A stretch of DNA of 64,000 nt from Trebouxia sp. TZW2008 (lineage: Eukaryota; Chlorophyta; Trebouxiophyceae; Trebouxiales; Trebouxiaceae): positions 124,001-188,000 of the forward strand of contig BDIU01000043.1 in assembly GCA_002118135.1 (NCBI GenBank), in the 5' to 3' direction. Within the stretch, counting starts at the first letter, position 1. Every line of letters begins with the position of its first letter. Shown here piece by piece: positions 51,958 through 64,000 of this stretch. The position numbers and the translations under genes were made by a program. The notes under the pieces are model-generated. The model made no database searches. It saw nothing but the letters and a program-made list of their open reading frames with translations, and was not told the origin of the DNA.

Positions 51958-54900
51958 TCAGCTGTGCGAAGGTGCAAAGAAGTGCTTGATCTTCAAATTT
52001 TCTGACGCTGCACCACCAGCTTTGCGCTTAGCCGGAAGCTTGCTGCCTTTGCTAGAGCCTGTTGCAATGAAGCTTGGCACTGCCTGCAGCAACAGTCGAG
52101 TGGTGTCATCGCTTTGCTTTGCCAGTGCTGCACAGCATACAATCGACGCCATGCTGTGAAGCTCACTCAGGCTCTGCCTGACTAAGGCTGACTTTCATTG
52201 TCAAATGCAGCAACAAGGCATCTGCTGATTGATCAGCGTCTGCAGTGACAATTCCTACTTTCTCAGCAACAGCATCATTAGCTGCTGCCTGACGGACTTT
52301 CCACCACATAAATGCACCTGCAAGTTGGCGCTATTTGCTTCCTATGCCTTACGTGCATCATGCATGCCCAGGCATGAGTATGGCATTGACAAGTAAGATT
52401 CTCAAGCATTACCTGAACAGGGGCAGCTTGGCGATTGCTAGGTCTGAGGACAGTGGCCCGGCCCCCTCGCCCGTCAGCACCCCTAACAATGAAGTCCCCA
52501 CTGGGCTTGCTGGCAAAGCCTGTGGGGCCTCTTGCAAAGGATGGCTCATGCTTGCTTCCTCTCTGCAACCCTACATCACCACTTTCATCGCGTTGCTGCA
52601 CAGCACAGCACAGCACAGCACAGCACAGCACAGCATGTCTTGGCGGGCTGTGCCTTGCTGGCAAAGCCTGTTAGGCTTTTGGCAAAGGATGGCTCATGCT
52701 TGCTTCCTCTCTGCAAACCTGCAGTCATGGCTGGCAATTTGAAGCGCAGCTTCAGCTTTGGCTACAGCTTAAGACAGATGCAGTAATGTCAGCAACAGCA
52801 ACAGCACCAGCGATTGCAACATCTACATTTTGCGTCAACCTGCACCAAATGGTAATAACATATTTCACTTCCTAGCATAAGCGCTGGCTTTGTGTGGCCC
52901 AAGTCCTGTCTGCCCCAAAGGGTTGAGCAGAATGTCAGTTGAAGTGTTGGAAACAGTGCAAATGCCTTATGTAGCTCGTGAAACTGATGCTGGCTTGCAG
53001 CTGGCTTTGCATGAGGCTTGCATGCACATGTCAGACCTAGCTCACTGGTCATTGTTATTGCAGTACACATTGTTCCAAGACAATTTGTTTTCATATCACG
53101 TGTCCTTATATCAAGAGAGCACTGCACTTACCTGACAGGCTGGAAGTGGACAATTGCATGTGGGGTGCGGCAGCAGTTGCCTTGCTCCTTTGCACAGCAA
53201 ATGCCTCAGCAGCTTCTGCCAGCCTTACTGATTTGTCATCAGGTGTCCAAACTGATTGCTCTGATGCCAGCCTGCAAGTCAGGCTGCTATGGGTGATGTT
53301 TTGCCATCAGCAGATAGCCTAGATACACTTGCGCAAAGCATGTACAACTTCTCTCAGAGGCAGATTGTGGGCATTGTGCAGCCGCTTGTTGTCGGTGGTT
53401 GTCAGTCAGAACAACAGTACTGCAAGCCTTGCTGCTTTGTCGTTGGGGGTGCAAACTAGTCGCTCCAATGCCAGCCTGCAAGTCAGGCTGCTGTTGCCTG
53501 CACCTTCTTACCAGAAAGTAGGTGCATTACATTTGCGCCAAGCATGCTTGAGTAGCTGCAGTGCAGCTGATGCGCCGCACGACAACGCTTGATGAAGTTT
53601 GTACTGTCACACAGCAGAGCATTAACAAGCAATCACGGCATAATGAGCCAAGCAACAGCATGGTCTGTGTACTTCAGCAACCATCAGATGAAGACACAGA
53701 GTGGTCACACGTATTGGCACTGATGCATCCAATGCTCATCATGCAAGATATGTTCAGGGTCCATGAGTGCTGCAGTCATACAGAGATTATAGGTTATGCA
53801 TCACCCTCGAGAATTGACAGCCTTTTCAGGGCCACAGGCAGTAAAGTCAGAGTGCCACACCTGCCATGCGGTTGCTGGTTCTGTACAGGTGCAGGCGCCT
53901 CAGCAGCAGCATCTGCCAGGAACTCCAACAGGTCATCTGCTGACTCATCCTCCAGCTGCATCGCCTGTGACTCACTGCTGCCAAGATTGTGGTTCCCATT
54001 CAACACCTGTTCATGACCACTTGAGCTTGCTAGTGTTGCTTCGCTTGCCAACTGACCCATTTGACCTGAGCTGCTTTCTGTTTCAAGCTCAGGGTTATGA
54101 CGCTGAGGCTGCTGCTGTTGCTTTTGCTGCTGCTGAGAGTTGAGTCCATGGGCACTGTCAGACTGTAATGGTGAAGCATGCATGCTGACAGGAGATGCTG
54201 GAGACTGCTGCACATCTTGATGTCTGTCCTGCAAGCCTGTGCTGCTGTGAAGCTGGGGACTAAAGCTGCTGCCTTCGTGTTTTGCAGGGCGGTTGCTAGT
54301 ACGTTGCACAGGGCAGGGCTCTGACAGCAAGGGCAAATCCTCTTGAGTCAAGTCTGTGTCACTATTCCGCTCATCACCTTCGTGTGCATCATGGGTTTGA
54401 CTAGCTACGTGTGTTGCATCAAATATGCTGCTCTCTATTGCATCAGCAAAGGGCTGACGGGCTTGATGCCGCTGATCTGAGGTATTTGGCATGTCACAGC
54501 TCCTGTCAATGGACACGTTCCTGGAGGCTGAGTCACTGGGGCTGTTTGAAGTGGCCCTGTGAGGGGCAGCTGCGAATTGCCCTCCAGAGGCAGCTGCAGG
54601 CAGCCCTTCAGGTAGACTGGACTCAGGAGATGCAAGACTGGCTTGGTCAGCCTGCTGTGCAGAGGCGGGTTGAAGGTGACGGCTCATGCGCTCTCTGAGG
54701 CTTGTACTCTTCCTGGGCTTTGCTGTTGGTGGCGGCATATGCACTGGGGCCAGCATCTGGTCCTCTGCTGCATCCCACCTGCAGGCAGCCAACAACAGAT
54801 GTATGATGGCCTCTATCCTATCCAGTCAACATACTGCCAAGCTCTTCTTGTGCTGTGTTGTTGATGGCAGCATGTTCACTGCGCCAAACATCTGCTCCTC

Positions 54901-57900
54901 TGCTGCAGGCAGCTTGCAAGTGAGGAATGGATAGTCAATATCTCTCTGGCACAAAACATGCATCAATGTTTTCCTGACTTGTTACATGTTGTATGAGCCT
55001 GCTCTGCAGGGGTATCCAAGCTTTGCAAGCAGGTTGGAGTGCTGCTGGCAAAGAGTGACTTCACTGCATGGTCAACAGAGGCAACACATCTTGCGAGAAG
55101 CATGCACAGACCGACAGTAGGCCGGGGACCAGACTGGCACTTCTGCAGAGAGACAAGCTGCCAAGGCTTGAGCAAGCATCATCTTTAGCGCTGTACGGTG
55201 TGCCATGGCCGAAGTCTGCAACTGACAACCTATCTGTCAACATGCACATTCTTGCTAGTGAGGATGCATCAACCTGTTGAGTCTGTCTGTGAGCCTGTCT
55301 GTAATAGTGCAACAAAACATGGCTTGAGAAGTTTCACCTGATCATTGAGGCGCTGGGATGGGCTCTGGGTGCAGGCATTGCAAAGGTCCTTTCTCTTTTA
55401 GGGCCCTTGGGACTGTCTGTTGACTGCCCTGCGCCTGCCCCAGCATGACTTATGCCCTGACGGCCGTTTGCCGCCAGCCCTGCCCCTACGCCTCTGTGCT
55501 GCTGTGACTCATGATCGTGATCATGTGCTTGATGACGCATGTCACGTGCTTGGACGGACGGCTGCACACTTTGCTGCTGACTTTGCTGCTGCCGCAAGCT
55601 GTGCAAGTGCTGCGCTTGTTGCCGTAGCTTAGTCTGCATGAGTTCCAGCTGTTGCTGCAGCCTGAGCTGTTCCTCCTGTATGCAACAGAATGTCTTGGCA
55701 CTTGAGCGTGCCTTCTCCTGTAAAAGCTTTGTAACAATCGTCCCTTATGTTGATTGTCAAACCTTTATAGTGCGCCCTTGATGTTGGGCTCAAAAAAAGG
55801 TGGCCTGCCAGGACTTTGACCACTTAAACCTGGAAATTGTGCCTGTGCATGCAGCAGTCAAGCTTGTCATTACTCTCTATTCTTCTCACCTGCATGTCTC
55901 GCTTGGACACAAGCTGCTGCTGATGCTTTGTGTTCTTTCTGGCTTCCATTGTTTGTCATTTCTGCCTCGCACTGTGCAGCCTGCCAATACATTGGCTACT
56001 GTTTCTTGCACTGTATTCAGCCTGCCAATACATTGGTCATTTGGTAGCAGAGAATCGCCAGTAAGTCCTCACCTGCATTTCTTGCTTGTCTGGAAGATGC
56101 TCTGACAGGCTGCTCTTGCTCACTTCTTCTCTTTGTCCTGTTTGCTTTGCTTTAGTGTACAGCTTGGCAGCGTCACTGATAATAGCAGGGATTGCATGTG
56201 CGAGCTCACCTACCTGTCTTGCTTGGCTAAGAGCTGCTCTTGTTTGTCGGTACGCTGTCTACTTGGCATTTCTGTTTGCAGCCTGCCTTGATTACGACTG
56301 ACAACAGGAGGTGCCAGGATGAGCTCACCTGCATTTCTCGCTTGTCTAGGAGATGCTCTGACAGGCTCCTCTTGCTGATTCCTTGCCTGGACCCAATTCT
56401 TCTGTGATTTGTTTGTGCAGCCTGCCTATGTTACAACTCACAGCAAGGGATCCTAGTTTATCCTCACCTGCATCTCTTGCTTGTCTTGAAGCTGCTTTGA
56501 CAGGCTCCTCCTGGCAGTGCTATGCAGGTTGGCCTGTCTGCTTTGTTGTGCAGCCTGATTGCATTACAACCGAGGACAGGAAGTGCCAGGATGAAGGCAC
56601 CTGCATCTCTTGCTTGTCTAGAAGCTGCTCTGACAGGCTCCTCTTGGCAGCATCATGCAGGTTGGCCTCCACCTGGAACTTGCGCATCAGCTGAGCATAC
56701 TCACGGTTGCGGGCGTCTACAGCGCCCACCCAGTAGTTGACTGGCGCCCCACCCTGCAAGCAACACATACCAGATTCTGCACCCTGCTGATAGTGTTGAA
56801 TTGTGTACTGGTATGCAGAATATGAGCCAAGATGTTTTGCAGGAGCTGACGTTGCAGGCATTTTTGTGTCATGGTTGCTGCATCATTTGCAAAACTTTTA
56901 GAACACGCTGGGGTGGCTGATTACACAGAAGTGTGCCGTGCCATGCTAGATCACCAATGCCAACTTCTCTACCTTGGGCCAGTTCAGCCACAGGGGCCTG
57001 TAAGCATTGGCACAGGAAGAGCAAGGCAACAATGCCCGTATTGTTTTGCAGGGCAGCTGCATGAGGGCTGGCAATAAACCTTGGCAGCAGGAGGGGCCAT
57101 GCGCTTTGCAATCTGCTCCAGCTCAGGCTTAGTCAGCCCCAGGTCGTTGCGCAGGCTCAGGCGGTCATAGTCTGTTTGCAGTCTGCTCAGCTGTCCCGTC
57201 AGCTTGTCACACCGCAGCTTCTGCGGCACAGCTCGACATGGCATTCAGCATCAGCTGATATTGAAGTCAAGCCAGTATTGTGTTGCTGACGGTGCATAAT
57301 AATGGCACACTGCAATGTTGCCTTCAGACACAAAGACTGGGGTCTGCCTCACTGCTGCATTGATTTATTACACCACAGCTTTGGCAGCATGAGATGGCGC
57401 TCAGCATGTGCTTGTGAAGTCTTAAACATGTAGGCATGTTGCAGATGGCACACACAGTAATGTTGCCTTCAGAGTACAGGCTGAGCCTGGCTTGCCTAGC
57501 TTGTTGCATTGCAGATGAACTGCAGCCTAAGTGAACAGCCAACCTAGCCACATTCCACATTCCAGACTGTGCAATAGCTTTGCCTGTCCAATATATTGCA
57601 AAACACCTGCCATATACTGTAGCAGCAGTCAGGCAGAGGCAGAACTTGCAACAGCAGCTGACTCACGTGGGAAGAGTTCTGCTTGTCCATGCTCTGCTTC
57701 AGAGTGAGGACCTGCTTGCGCTTCTGTGCCAAGTCTTCTTGCAGGGCCTGCCGCTCCCCTTCATGCCTGCTCAGCAGGCCAGGCCTTATGCAACTTCTCA
57801 GGCACAAACAACCACACGCTAATGCTTTGACTGCAAGGGCCCTGTCAGAGGGACCATCGATGCCTTGCAGCAGTAACTCACTGCAATGAGCTTGCTACTC

Positions 57901-59537
57901 TTGCCGCAAGACATGGCTGAGGACCTGCTGAGAACAAGTGGCTGTTTGTGATGTTTCAGATTACCTGCTCAGTTTGGCACGCCACTGATGACATGCAAAC
58001 ACGAAAGGGCTTCTTTGGCAGGACTGCTGACTATGACATGATCAGGCATTTGCTAGGTGTGGCGCCTTCTTTGCCCCTAGGTGCAGGATTCTGTTGCCTG
58101 GTCAAATTTGACCCTGTCCGCAACACGGCAAATGTAAATTCTGCACTGTCCTGTCAAGGGACTTTGCAACACATTGGTCAGTGCAGGTCGTGTAATTGGA
58201 GAGGATGGCAAGCCCACAGTGACTTTTTGCGGGAGATGCTTACTCGTGCTGAATGGCAGTCATCTCCTCTTCCTGCGCGTTGCAAAGCTGAGTCTGCTCC
58301 TTCAGATGAGCCTGCGTTTGCCTTAGCTCAAGTAGATGCTGCTTCAGCTGCAGACCAACTGTGCACAGTGTCAGTCAACAGGCGCAACAAGTACGGTACA
58401 CGGGCCTGACCATGTAGACAATTTCTGTTATCCAAGTATCAACAAGCTGCATGACAAATGTAGCAATAACTACAAGAAGTGACATGTTCCAGCAAAGGGG
58501 CTAAGTGTGCGCGGCACAAGTTCTGTTGCGTCAGACTGGCTTATCTTGAGCATGACAAATGCGCTTAGCTGCAAGCCTTGTCATTGTTTTGGCTGAGCAA
58601 CAGAGGGACTTCAGCTCAATGTGTGTGCCTTACAACACGTCAATGACAGTATGGCAACACAGCCGATTACATGACCCAGTTCCTAGTGCAGGTTATGTCT
58701 TCGTTCGGTGTCTTCTCCTGACAAGGACCATTTCTTCACACACATTTTTATTGTAAGGATGGTGCGTTTGGGGAGATGTAAATGCATCCTGACTGAAGTG
58801 GTGCCTCTCTGAAAGGCTGATTCAGTATGACAACAGTGTTCTTACTACCCCAAAGCAGTCATTGTATGGAAAACTTGCCATAGTTCAAAGACAGCTGTCT
58901 ACGACAGGCTCGGTGACAACCGCAGACAGGCGTGATGATTCACCTCAGCGTCCCTTTTGGCCAGCGTTTCTGCCAGGGCAGTAACTGCTTCCTGTGAGGC
59001 AAAGCCCCTGCTGCTGTCCTCAGGTGCTTGCTTCTTGCCAAGTGGTGTCATGCTGATGGCAGGCACCAAGTCCAGAAACAGGGACTGTGCTCCTTTAGCT
59101 GACTTGACTGGTTTCTGCAGTAGCTAGCATGCAGTCAGGCTTGAGCTGCTGACAATGATCATGACACTTTCCAGCACATGTGTTAGGTGTATGTGGCACA
59201 AGTCTTGTCTTGCCAGACCAGCTTGTTCATGGCTTCACGATAAGGACGTGTGATCTTCAGCTTGGGAAAACGCTGAAAACGTTCAGCTGCTAGTTGTCAC
59301 CAGCCCATTCTGGCTTGAGTAAAGAGCAGTTTGATCAGGAAGGATGTATGCATACAAAAACATAGCGTTTGGCTGCACCAATTATACCCTGCAGTTTGGA
59401 CAAGCTTTTTTGTGCTCCAGGCTCTGTTGAAGGCAGTGCGTATGGAAGACATGCCCACAGGCCAGCACAGCCCATCCCGTTTCATCCTGCTTGTCTCTGG
59501 CAGGCTCCAAGCAGATTGAGCAACGCAGACTGCACAT
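51958..59537 (-). CDS. TRAIP-like RING-type E3 ubiquitin ligase
   Basis: Exons: 59537-59388, 59272-59219, 59114-58944, 58347-58244, 57766-57667, 57220-57080, 56753-56601, 55675-55338, 54778-53887, 52595-52413, 52083-51958; phases close to about 803 aa. Exon 1 is a RING finger: CSICLEP, then CGHVFHTHCLQQS, then ACPNCR. Exon 3 gives SLFLDLVP, echoing the NKLFFDL segment after the TRAIP RING. Exons 4-8 are coiled coil. Exon 9 is a long disordered Gln/Ser-rich part. Exon 10 carries SGDFIVRGADGRGGRATVL, and the protein ends KIKHFFAPSHS, resembling a PCNA-binding (PIP) tail without the Gln. TRAIP acts on replisomes at DNA crosslinks and in mitosis. The family call rests on architecture. An extra exon in the 1.3-kb intron before 52595 is possible. 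Confidence 0.7.
52597..52636. repeat. CAGCA pentanucleotide microsatellite
   Basis: About seven tandem acagc units directly precede (in gene orientation) the acceptor of TRAIP-like exon 10, giving a ctgtg-rich tract before the 3' splice site. Confidence 0.9.
54840..54915 (-). repeat. Echo of TRAIP-like exon 9 start
   Basis: The block ctcttcttgtgctg...gcatgttcactgcgccaaac...ctctgctgcaggcagc mirrors the start of exon 9 (54710-54790), about 125 bp upstream in gene orientation, including the acceptor. Confidence 0.7.
55880..56520 (-). repeat. Five-unit echo array of TRAIP-like exon 7 3' end
   Basis: The last 50 or so bases of exon 7 with its donor (+ strand cacctgcatctcttgcttgtc) recur at about 56466, 56328, 56211, 56069 and 55888, spaced about 120-180 bp. 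Each keeps the donor (ctcacctgca on the + strand) and the segment coding LLDKQEMQ in degenerate form. All lie downstream of the exon in gene orientation. Confidence 0.85.
58730..58864 (-). mobile_element. Diverged MITE-like element in TRAIP-like intron 3
   Basis: The minus-strand start, TA then CAATGACTGCTTTGGGGTAG, and inner blocks (tgcatcctgactgaagtggtgcctctctgaaagg) match the family elements at 32210 and 30394. The left end is unclear. Confidence 0.5.
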
Positions 59538-60312
59538 GCTGGCGGTCCTGGTCGCAGTCTAGTTTGACTCAAGGGTTGTGATCACTGTCACACGGGTGGA
59601 GTGATCAGTGCCAGAGTGCTCTGCAGCGGGCCCATCCATGTTTGCAACACTGGCAGTGCAGCGCTTAGAGACGGTGATTGCAATTACTGCTGTGGTTCAG
59701 GGGCAACAGAATCGACCGCCGCGCGGGCAGCATCCTCGCGCGTGCTGGGCACCAAAATCTATCAGTGGCAAGTGCTGCGCGCTGTCCGAACGAAACAAGC
59801 AGGAGGCCTCATGTGTTGCAGGCACAGCGTCGTTCCGCAGCTTTTGTTGGCATTGCGCAGAATACTGAACAATCGCATGCAACCTTGGCAGAAAGCTTGG
59901 CAATGAAATTTGTCACAATGAGTCAATGGGCAATGCATGGGTTTTACAACACAGCTTGAACAGCTTTGCAAGTAACGACCTCGACGGGACAGGTGCGGAG
60001 CACTGCGGGGCACGAGCCTATCTTGGCAATTATTGTTTCGGTGCTGAGCCCGCAGCTGCTCATTCCACTCCATAGCGTGCAAGCAGAGGCTTCTAGCGGC
60101 ACCGTGACAAAAGCTTTCTGTCAATGTACAGTCCTGCAGAACTGGGCTTTGCAAGTAACGCGTTTACAAAGAGGAGAACCGCAGTACGCTGCAGAGTGAT
60201 ATGTCCGTAAGCCTGCTCTACCCTTGTATTGATCAGATCTGTACACAGCCATGGTTGCCAACACTCAACCAATCAGTGGCAGTCAAAATTTTTGTAAGCA
60301 GTAGGATGCAGA
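59538..60312. promoter_or_regulatory. TRAIP-like gene upstream region
   Basis: This 775-bp stretch lies between the TRAIP-like start codon and the stop codon of the next minus-strand gene. Frames of 60-130 codons on both strands show no recognisable similarity and mutually overlap. I infer promoter plus 3' untranslated DNA. Confidence 0.4.
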
Positions 60313-63300
60313 CTACATCTCGGGCTCATATGCCTTGAATTGTTTCCTCTGCCTCTTGCCTCTTCCCAAACCCTCAGTGTCTGCATCAGAGTCAAAAGCA
60401 GCCTGTTTGTACTCATCTGCATGACCCTGTGAAGTACTGTCATCAGGCACATTCAACTTCACATATGAAGGCCCCCTGTGAATCACAGACATGCACATGC
60501 ACAGCAGACTTAGTGTTGCTGTCATGGGAGGGAAATGCGCTCATGCTGAAGAATGCAAAAGGCAGTGAATACATGATGCATTCAGACCAAAGATTGCAGT
60601 TGACTATCAGACGTCCCTACAAAGACGCTCAGAACAAGCCTGCCTGACGAGACAAGACTCGGGGCACACACATCTAGCACATGTGCTGGAATGCTTAGTC
60701 ATTATGATTGTTATTCAAGATTGCAAACAGCAGCCTTACTTGCTGCCTGAGCATCAATCTCTGACACCATGCGCTTCAGCGCCTTCTTGGCTTTTGGAGC
60801 CTTCTGAGCAGCCTTGTTGACAGCCTTCTTGGTCTCAGACTTTACTGCCATTGCTGTCTTCTTCACCTTCTCAGCTGTCTGCAGGCAGAGACCACATCTA
60901 CATAGCTGGTGTTCATGCAAGAGTCAGCACTAGCAACCACAGCAGCATCTCCAGCGACAGCCAAATCAGCTGTGCCATGATGTGCGGACCACAAGCAACA
61001 AGCCATTGCTGCAAGCAGACAGTGACCAGCAAAGCTTTGCATCGACACTTGGCAGTTGCAAGCTCTGCTGTGCTACAGCTGCTGAGACCAGTGTCCTGTG
61101 CAACACCAGGAACAACAAACACATGAATCTGAATAAAGCCCTTGATTCAAAACAGGATTCCTCCCTTGACTTTGTTGGATGAAACAAGAACCCTAGAACA
61201 GGCAGATGGGAGACTTCCAGGGCCAGTGAGCAGGCTCACCTTGGGCGTGTTGGCTGCCGCCTTCTTGATCTGCTTCTCAGCAGCTGCCCCAGCGGCTGCT
61301 CCAGCAGCGCCTGCCTGGCCCACTGCCTGCATTATCCAGCAACCCTCTCACATGTGTCAACATCTGCATTCTCTGCCAACTTGCTACATTGCCATGCGTG
61401 ATAGGCAGGATGAGTATCATGTCATGTCATGTCATGTCTTGCATAGTTCATTACATTCTGAGCAGTCTTGCACTGTGTAACCTGTGCGCTTTTGGACTGC
61501 GACACGGACAAAAAGCATTTTCAGTAAATAGTTCTTGCGGCAAGCATGTGACTGACCACTGAACTGACTGCCTGCGCAGTGTGTATTGGGGACGTTATTT
61601 GACTTACCACCAAAGTTGCTGCCTGTACAGTATCTACAGGAGAGACTAAGAGACTTACCACTGAAGTTGCTGCCTGCACAGTGTGTGCAGCATCCTTGGC
61701 GGCCTGGGTAAGAGTGCCAGCCAGCTCGCTTGCCTTGCCTGCTGCTGTAGACTCCAGCACTCCACTATCCTGCACACCCTGTTGCACCACACACTGCTTA
61801 GCACAGTGGGTAGATTGCAAAGTTGATACCACATGGCTCAGGCAACTGCTCAGCGGATGGCAAATCGCACTGTGAACCTGCACCGTACAACTGAGGCAGC
61901 AACAAGTTTCAAGGCAAGTCAAAACAACAAGTTACAGCCTGGAATCAAGTGACAAATCAATGGTGAACTACACATTCAAGTTGTCACTATGCAGGCAATG
62001 GGGAAGATACACAGTCTAGGGGCCTACACTTCTGAGAGGGCATGATTGGCAAGATTCTGTCTCCCATACTCAGCAAAGCTTGTTGACTTTGACCCAATTC
62101 AACTCTGGGCTTGTCAGACATCTGCATGTACTTAATTTGCCATATAGAATCTTGCAGAATTGCAATGCCTTCGGTGTCAGTCGCTGGCAATCTCACCTTC
62201 TGGACTGTGCTCACGGCATCGGCAGCTGCGCCCTTGGCTGCTGTAGCAGCCTTGGCAGCAGCTTCCTGAGCAGCACCAGCAGCCTCCTGTGCAGCTGCAG
62301 ATGCCCTGCCAGCCACCACCTTGCTCTTCTTCCCAATGTCGCTGCTGTTGTTCACGCCCAAATGGGCAGCATGAGACACTCTGGCAGTTGCACGCTGTGC
62401 CTTAGCCGCAGCAGGCGAATCCAGAATCCCGCTGCTCTTGACAGCCTGTGGTTATGACATACTGAGTTGCACGGCTGTGCGTACTGATCACTGCTTTGCT
62501 CACTAATCATATGCTTTGGTCACGTATCATCTGCTTTGGTCACTGATTATCTGCTTGGGTGAGGAGTGTCAACTCGCTCCTCCAAGCAATCTGATGTTAG
62601 AAACGCTGTGAACAGGTGCAATTTTGGAGGTTGTCTGCATTGTGCCAGAATGTGAGTGCGCTAAGGTCAGTCTAATGGCTTGTGCTCACCAACTGCAATG
62701 AATTCCTTGTGTTGAGCCGCCATCTGGCTGTGGGCAGGCACATTCAAGTAGATGTTTGGCAGCTTATGGCTTCGCTTGACCAGCATCTAACGACAAACGA
62801 CTCATGTGGATGTCTGGCACATGCCGGCCAGGCTTAGATCCACAAACATGACAGCTGCAGAAATGCTGTCGAATGCATACAAGTTCGCATGCAAAATGTG
62901 ACCCTACCTGTTGTGCAGACTGGACAACATTTGCAGCGGCAGCCCGGGCAGCTGTGGCCACAGCTGCAGCAGCCTTCTGGCCAGTGGCAGCAGCACCCAG
63001 TGAAGGTCTGCTGGCTTTTGCGCTGCTCTTCTTCTGGACGCCACTGTTCCTCTTCACCGCCAGCTTGTTGGCCATGGCCTTCTTCCTCTTCTCCATGGCT
63101 GCTGGGCTCTTGCAAGATGAACCAGCAGTCCAGGCCTTGCTCTGCTTCTGTAGCAGCTTCATCATTGAGAAGAAGAAGCAAAAGGATCTCGAGAAAGAGG
63201 AGAAGAACAAGAAGGTGAAAATTGTGTACGTTGTAGCGACGCTGACAAACAACATGTCCTCATGTTGCTACTTTGAAATGCGTTCAAAGCACCGTCAAGC

Positions 63301-64000
63301 ATGTTTATGCACTTGACTTGACATGTCTGACTTCTGTCTCTAAAGCATGATGCAGGCCTTGCTTCACTGACTCATAAATGTCTCAAACACTCCCCCCTAC
63401 CTCTCAGCCTTTCTATATTACCTTTCAACAGGCACACCTGTCACAAGTGAGTTTGCCTGCTGAAACGCGAGTTTGACGTGAGTGCAGTGTCAGAGCACTG
63501 CTGAGCAAGGCAACAGAATGTGACAGTGCAAAACTAAATGTGGTGACGTTCTAGCAGTTGCAGGCTTTTTGACGACAGGCTTGTTCAACTTGCCCTCCAG
63601 AGCTTAATGACAATGCAAAGCTTGACATGCAAGGGTCACGTTGGGAAAATGGTGTATACTTGATGGGTAACGCAAGCTTACTTGTGGCAACTTCTTGGCA
63701 GCTGCAGGCTTCTTGGGCAGGGGCTTGCTCAACTTGCCCTTCAGGGCTTGTTTGGCTGCATTGACTCTGGCAGGGTCCTTGCTGGACTGGTTCAGAGTCC
63801 AGGCCTCGCCACCCTTCTTGCTCTTGACCCCAGCCCCCTTTGCACCACCTGCTTGGGCCAGAACTAGATCAGACCAGCAACAATGAAGCTTTGCATTTCA
63901 CTGAAGAAAGATGCTGGCTGTGCATGCCAATTGTGGTTGAGACCAGTGCTGCTTTGTGTTTGGCACAAAGATGCCTTGAGCAAAGGAGCAAAGCATGCGG
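60313..64000 (-). CDS. Ala/Lys-rich basic protein, histone H1-tail-like (5' end off window)
   Basis: Visible exons, minus strand: 63848-63682, 63147-62908, 62445-62197, 61778-61659, 61326-61240, 60878-60740, 60475-60313. All encode low-complexity Ala/Lys/Ser/Gln helices (KGKLSKPLPKKPAAAKK; AVATAARAAAANVVQSAQQ; AGAAQEAAAKAATAAKGAAA; GAAGAAAGAAAEKQIKKAAA; AMAVKSETKKAVNKAAQKA). The end is an acidic-basic tail (DSDADTEGLGRGKRQRKQF). Several exons share an opening V(K/Q).SG(I/V)L(D/E)S.AA.KA pattern, so the gene probably grew by exon duplication. Composition resembles the tails of H1 histones and some LEA or chromatin proteins, but no globular domain is in view, and I do not assign a family. More exons lie to the right. 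Confidence 0.6.
63549..63605 (-). repeat. Downstream echo of the Ala/Lys-rich gene exon 3' end
   Basis: The + strand block gcaggctttttgacgacagg...cttgcccTccagagctt repeats the end of exon 63848-63682 (gcaggcttcttgggcagggg...), about 130 bp downstream in gene orientation. A smaller echo of the exon 61778-61659 donor lies at about 61590-61620. Confidence 0.7.

Noticed and set aside
59762..60154. A 130-codon minus-strand frame upstream of the TRAIP-like gene.
   Set aside because: Starts at a non-ATG codon, Cys-rich without spacing of a known domain, overlapped by plus-strand frames of similar length.

Overview
This window is nuclear DNA of a eukaryote, almost certainly a chlorophyte green alga and probably trebouxiophyte-like. 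Every gene recognised is split by spliceosomal introns (GT-AG, one GC-AG). The gene set is plant-type: plastid enoyl-ACP reductase, plant-type heme oxygenase, plastid-type malate dehydrogenase, a SYN1-like REC8 and a plant-style site-2 protease. Candidate TGTAA polyadenylation signals, typical of green algae, follow several genes. The species cannot be fixed from the sequence. There are no bacterial operons, CRISPR arrays or recognisable rRNA/tRNA genes.

Layout, left to right: a 206-bp tandem duplication and gene-poor DNA (1-1550); the 3' end of a site-2 protease gene (+, 1551-2634); a large gene for an RS/SP-repeat protein ending in a GYF domain (-, 2971 to about 11204); plastid heme oxygenase (+, about 11676-14579); plastid enoyl-ACP reductase (+, 14924-18110); an MDR-family quinone oxidoreductase (-, 19173-22606); glutathione-dependent formaldehyde dehydrogenase, class III ADH (+, 23483-29261); REC8 cohesin (-, 30011-39592); plastid-type NAD malate dehydrogenase (-, 40238-43294); cytosolic aspartyl-tRNA synthetase (+, 43725-51694); a TRAIP-like RING E3 ligase (-, 51958-59537); and an Ala/Lys-rich protein gene running off the right edge (-, 60313-64000). 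These are unrelated housekeeping, meiotic and regulatory genes. QOR/ADH3 and MDH/AspRS are divergent pairs with short shared upstream regions; S2P/RS-GYF, ENR/QOR, ADH3/REC8 and AspRS/TRAIP are convergent.

Two unusual features cut across the genes. First, introns are filled with decayed partial copies ('echoes') of the neighbouring exon. Copies of an exon's 5' end with its acceptor lie upstream, and copies of its 3' end with its donor lie downstream, often as regular tandem arrays of 100-150 bp. Second, a family of about 140-175-bp MITE-like elements has termini beginning CAGT(A/G)A.CTCTCTTTGTAA and TA target duplications. Three copies sit exactly at the TA inside a GTA 5' splice site, and a fourth lies in frame inside the RS-GYF coding exon, where it may be translated or spliced as an introner-like intron.

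Exon boundaries were read by eye from splice consensus, phase continuity and family similarity. Where all phases close (ENR, QOR, ADH3, MDH, AspRS) the models are strong. REC8, RS-GYF, heme oxygenase and TRAIP contain unresolved joins, which are stated.
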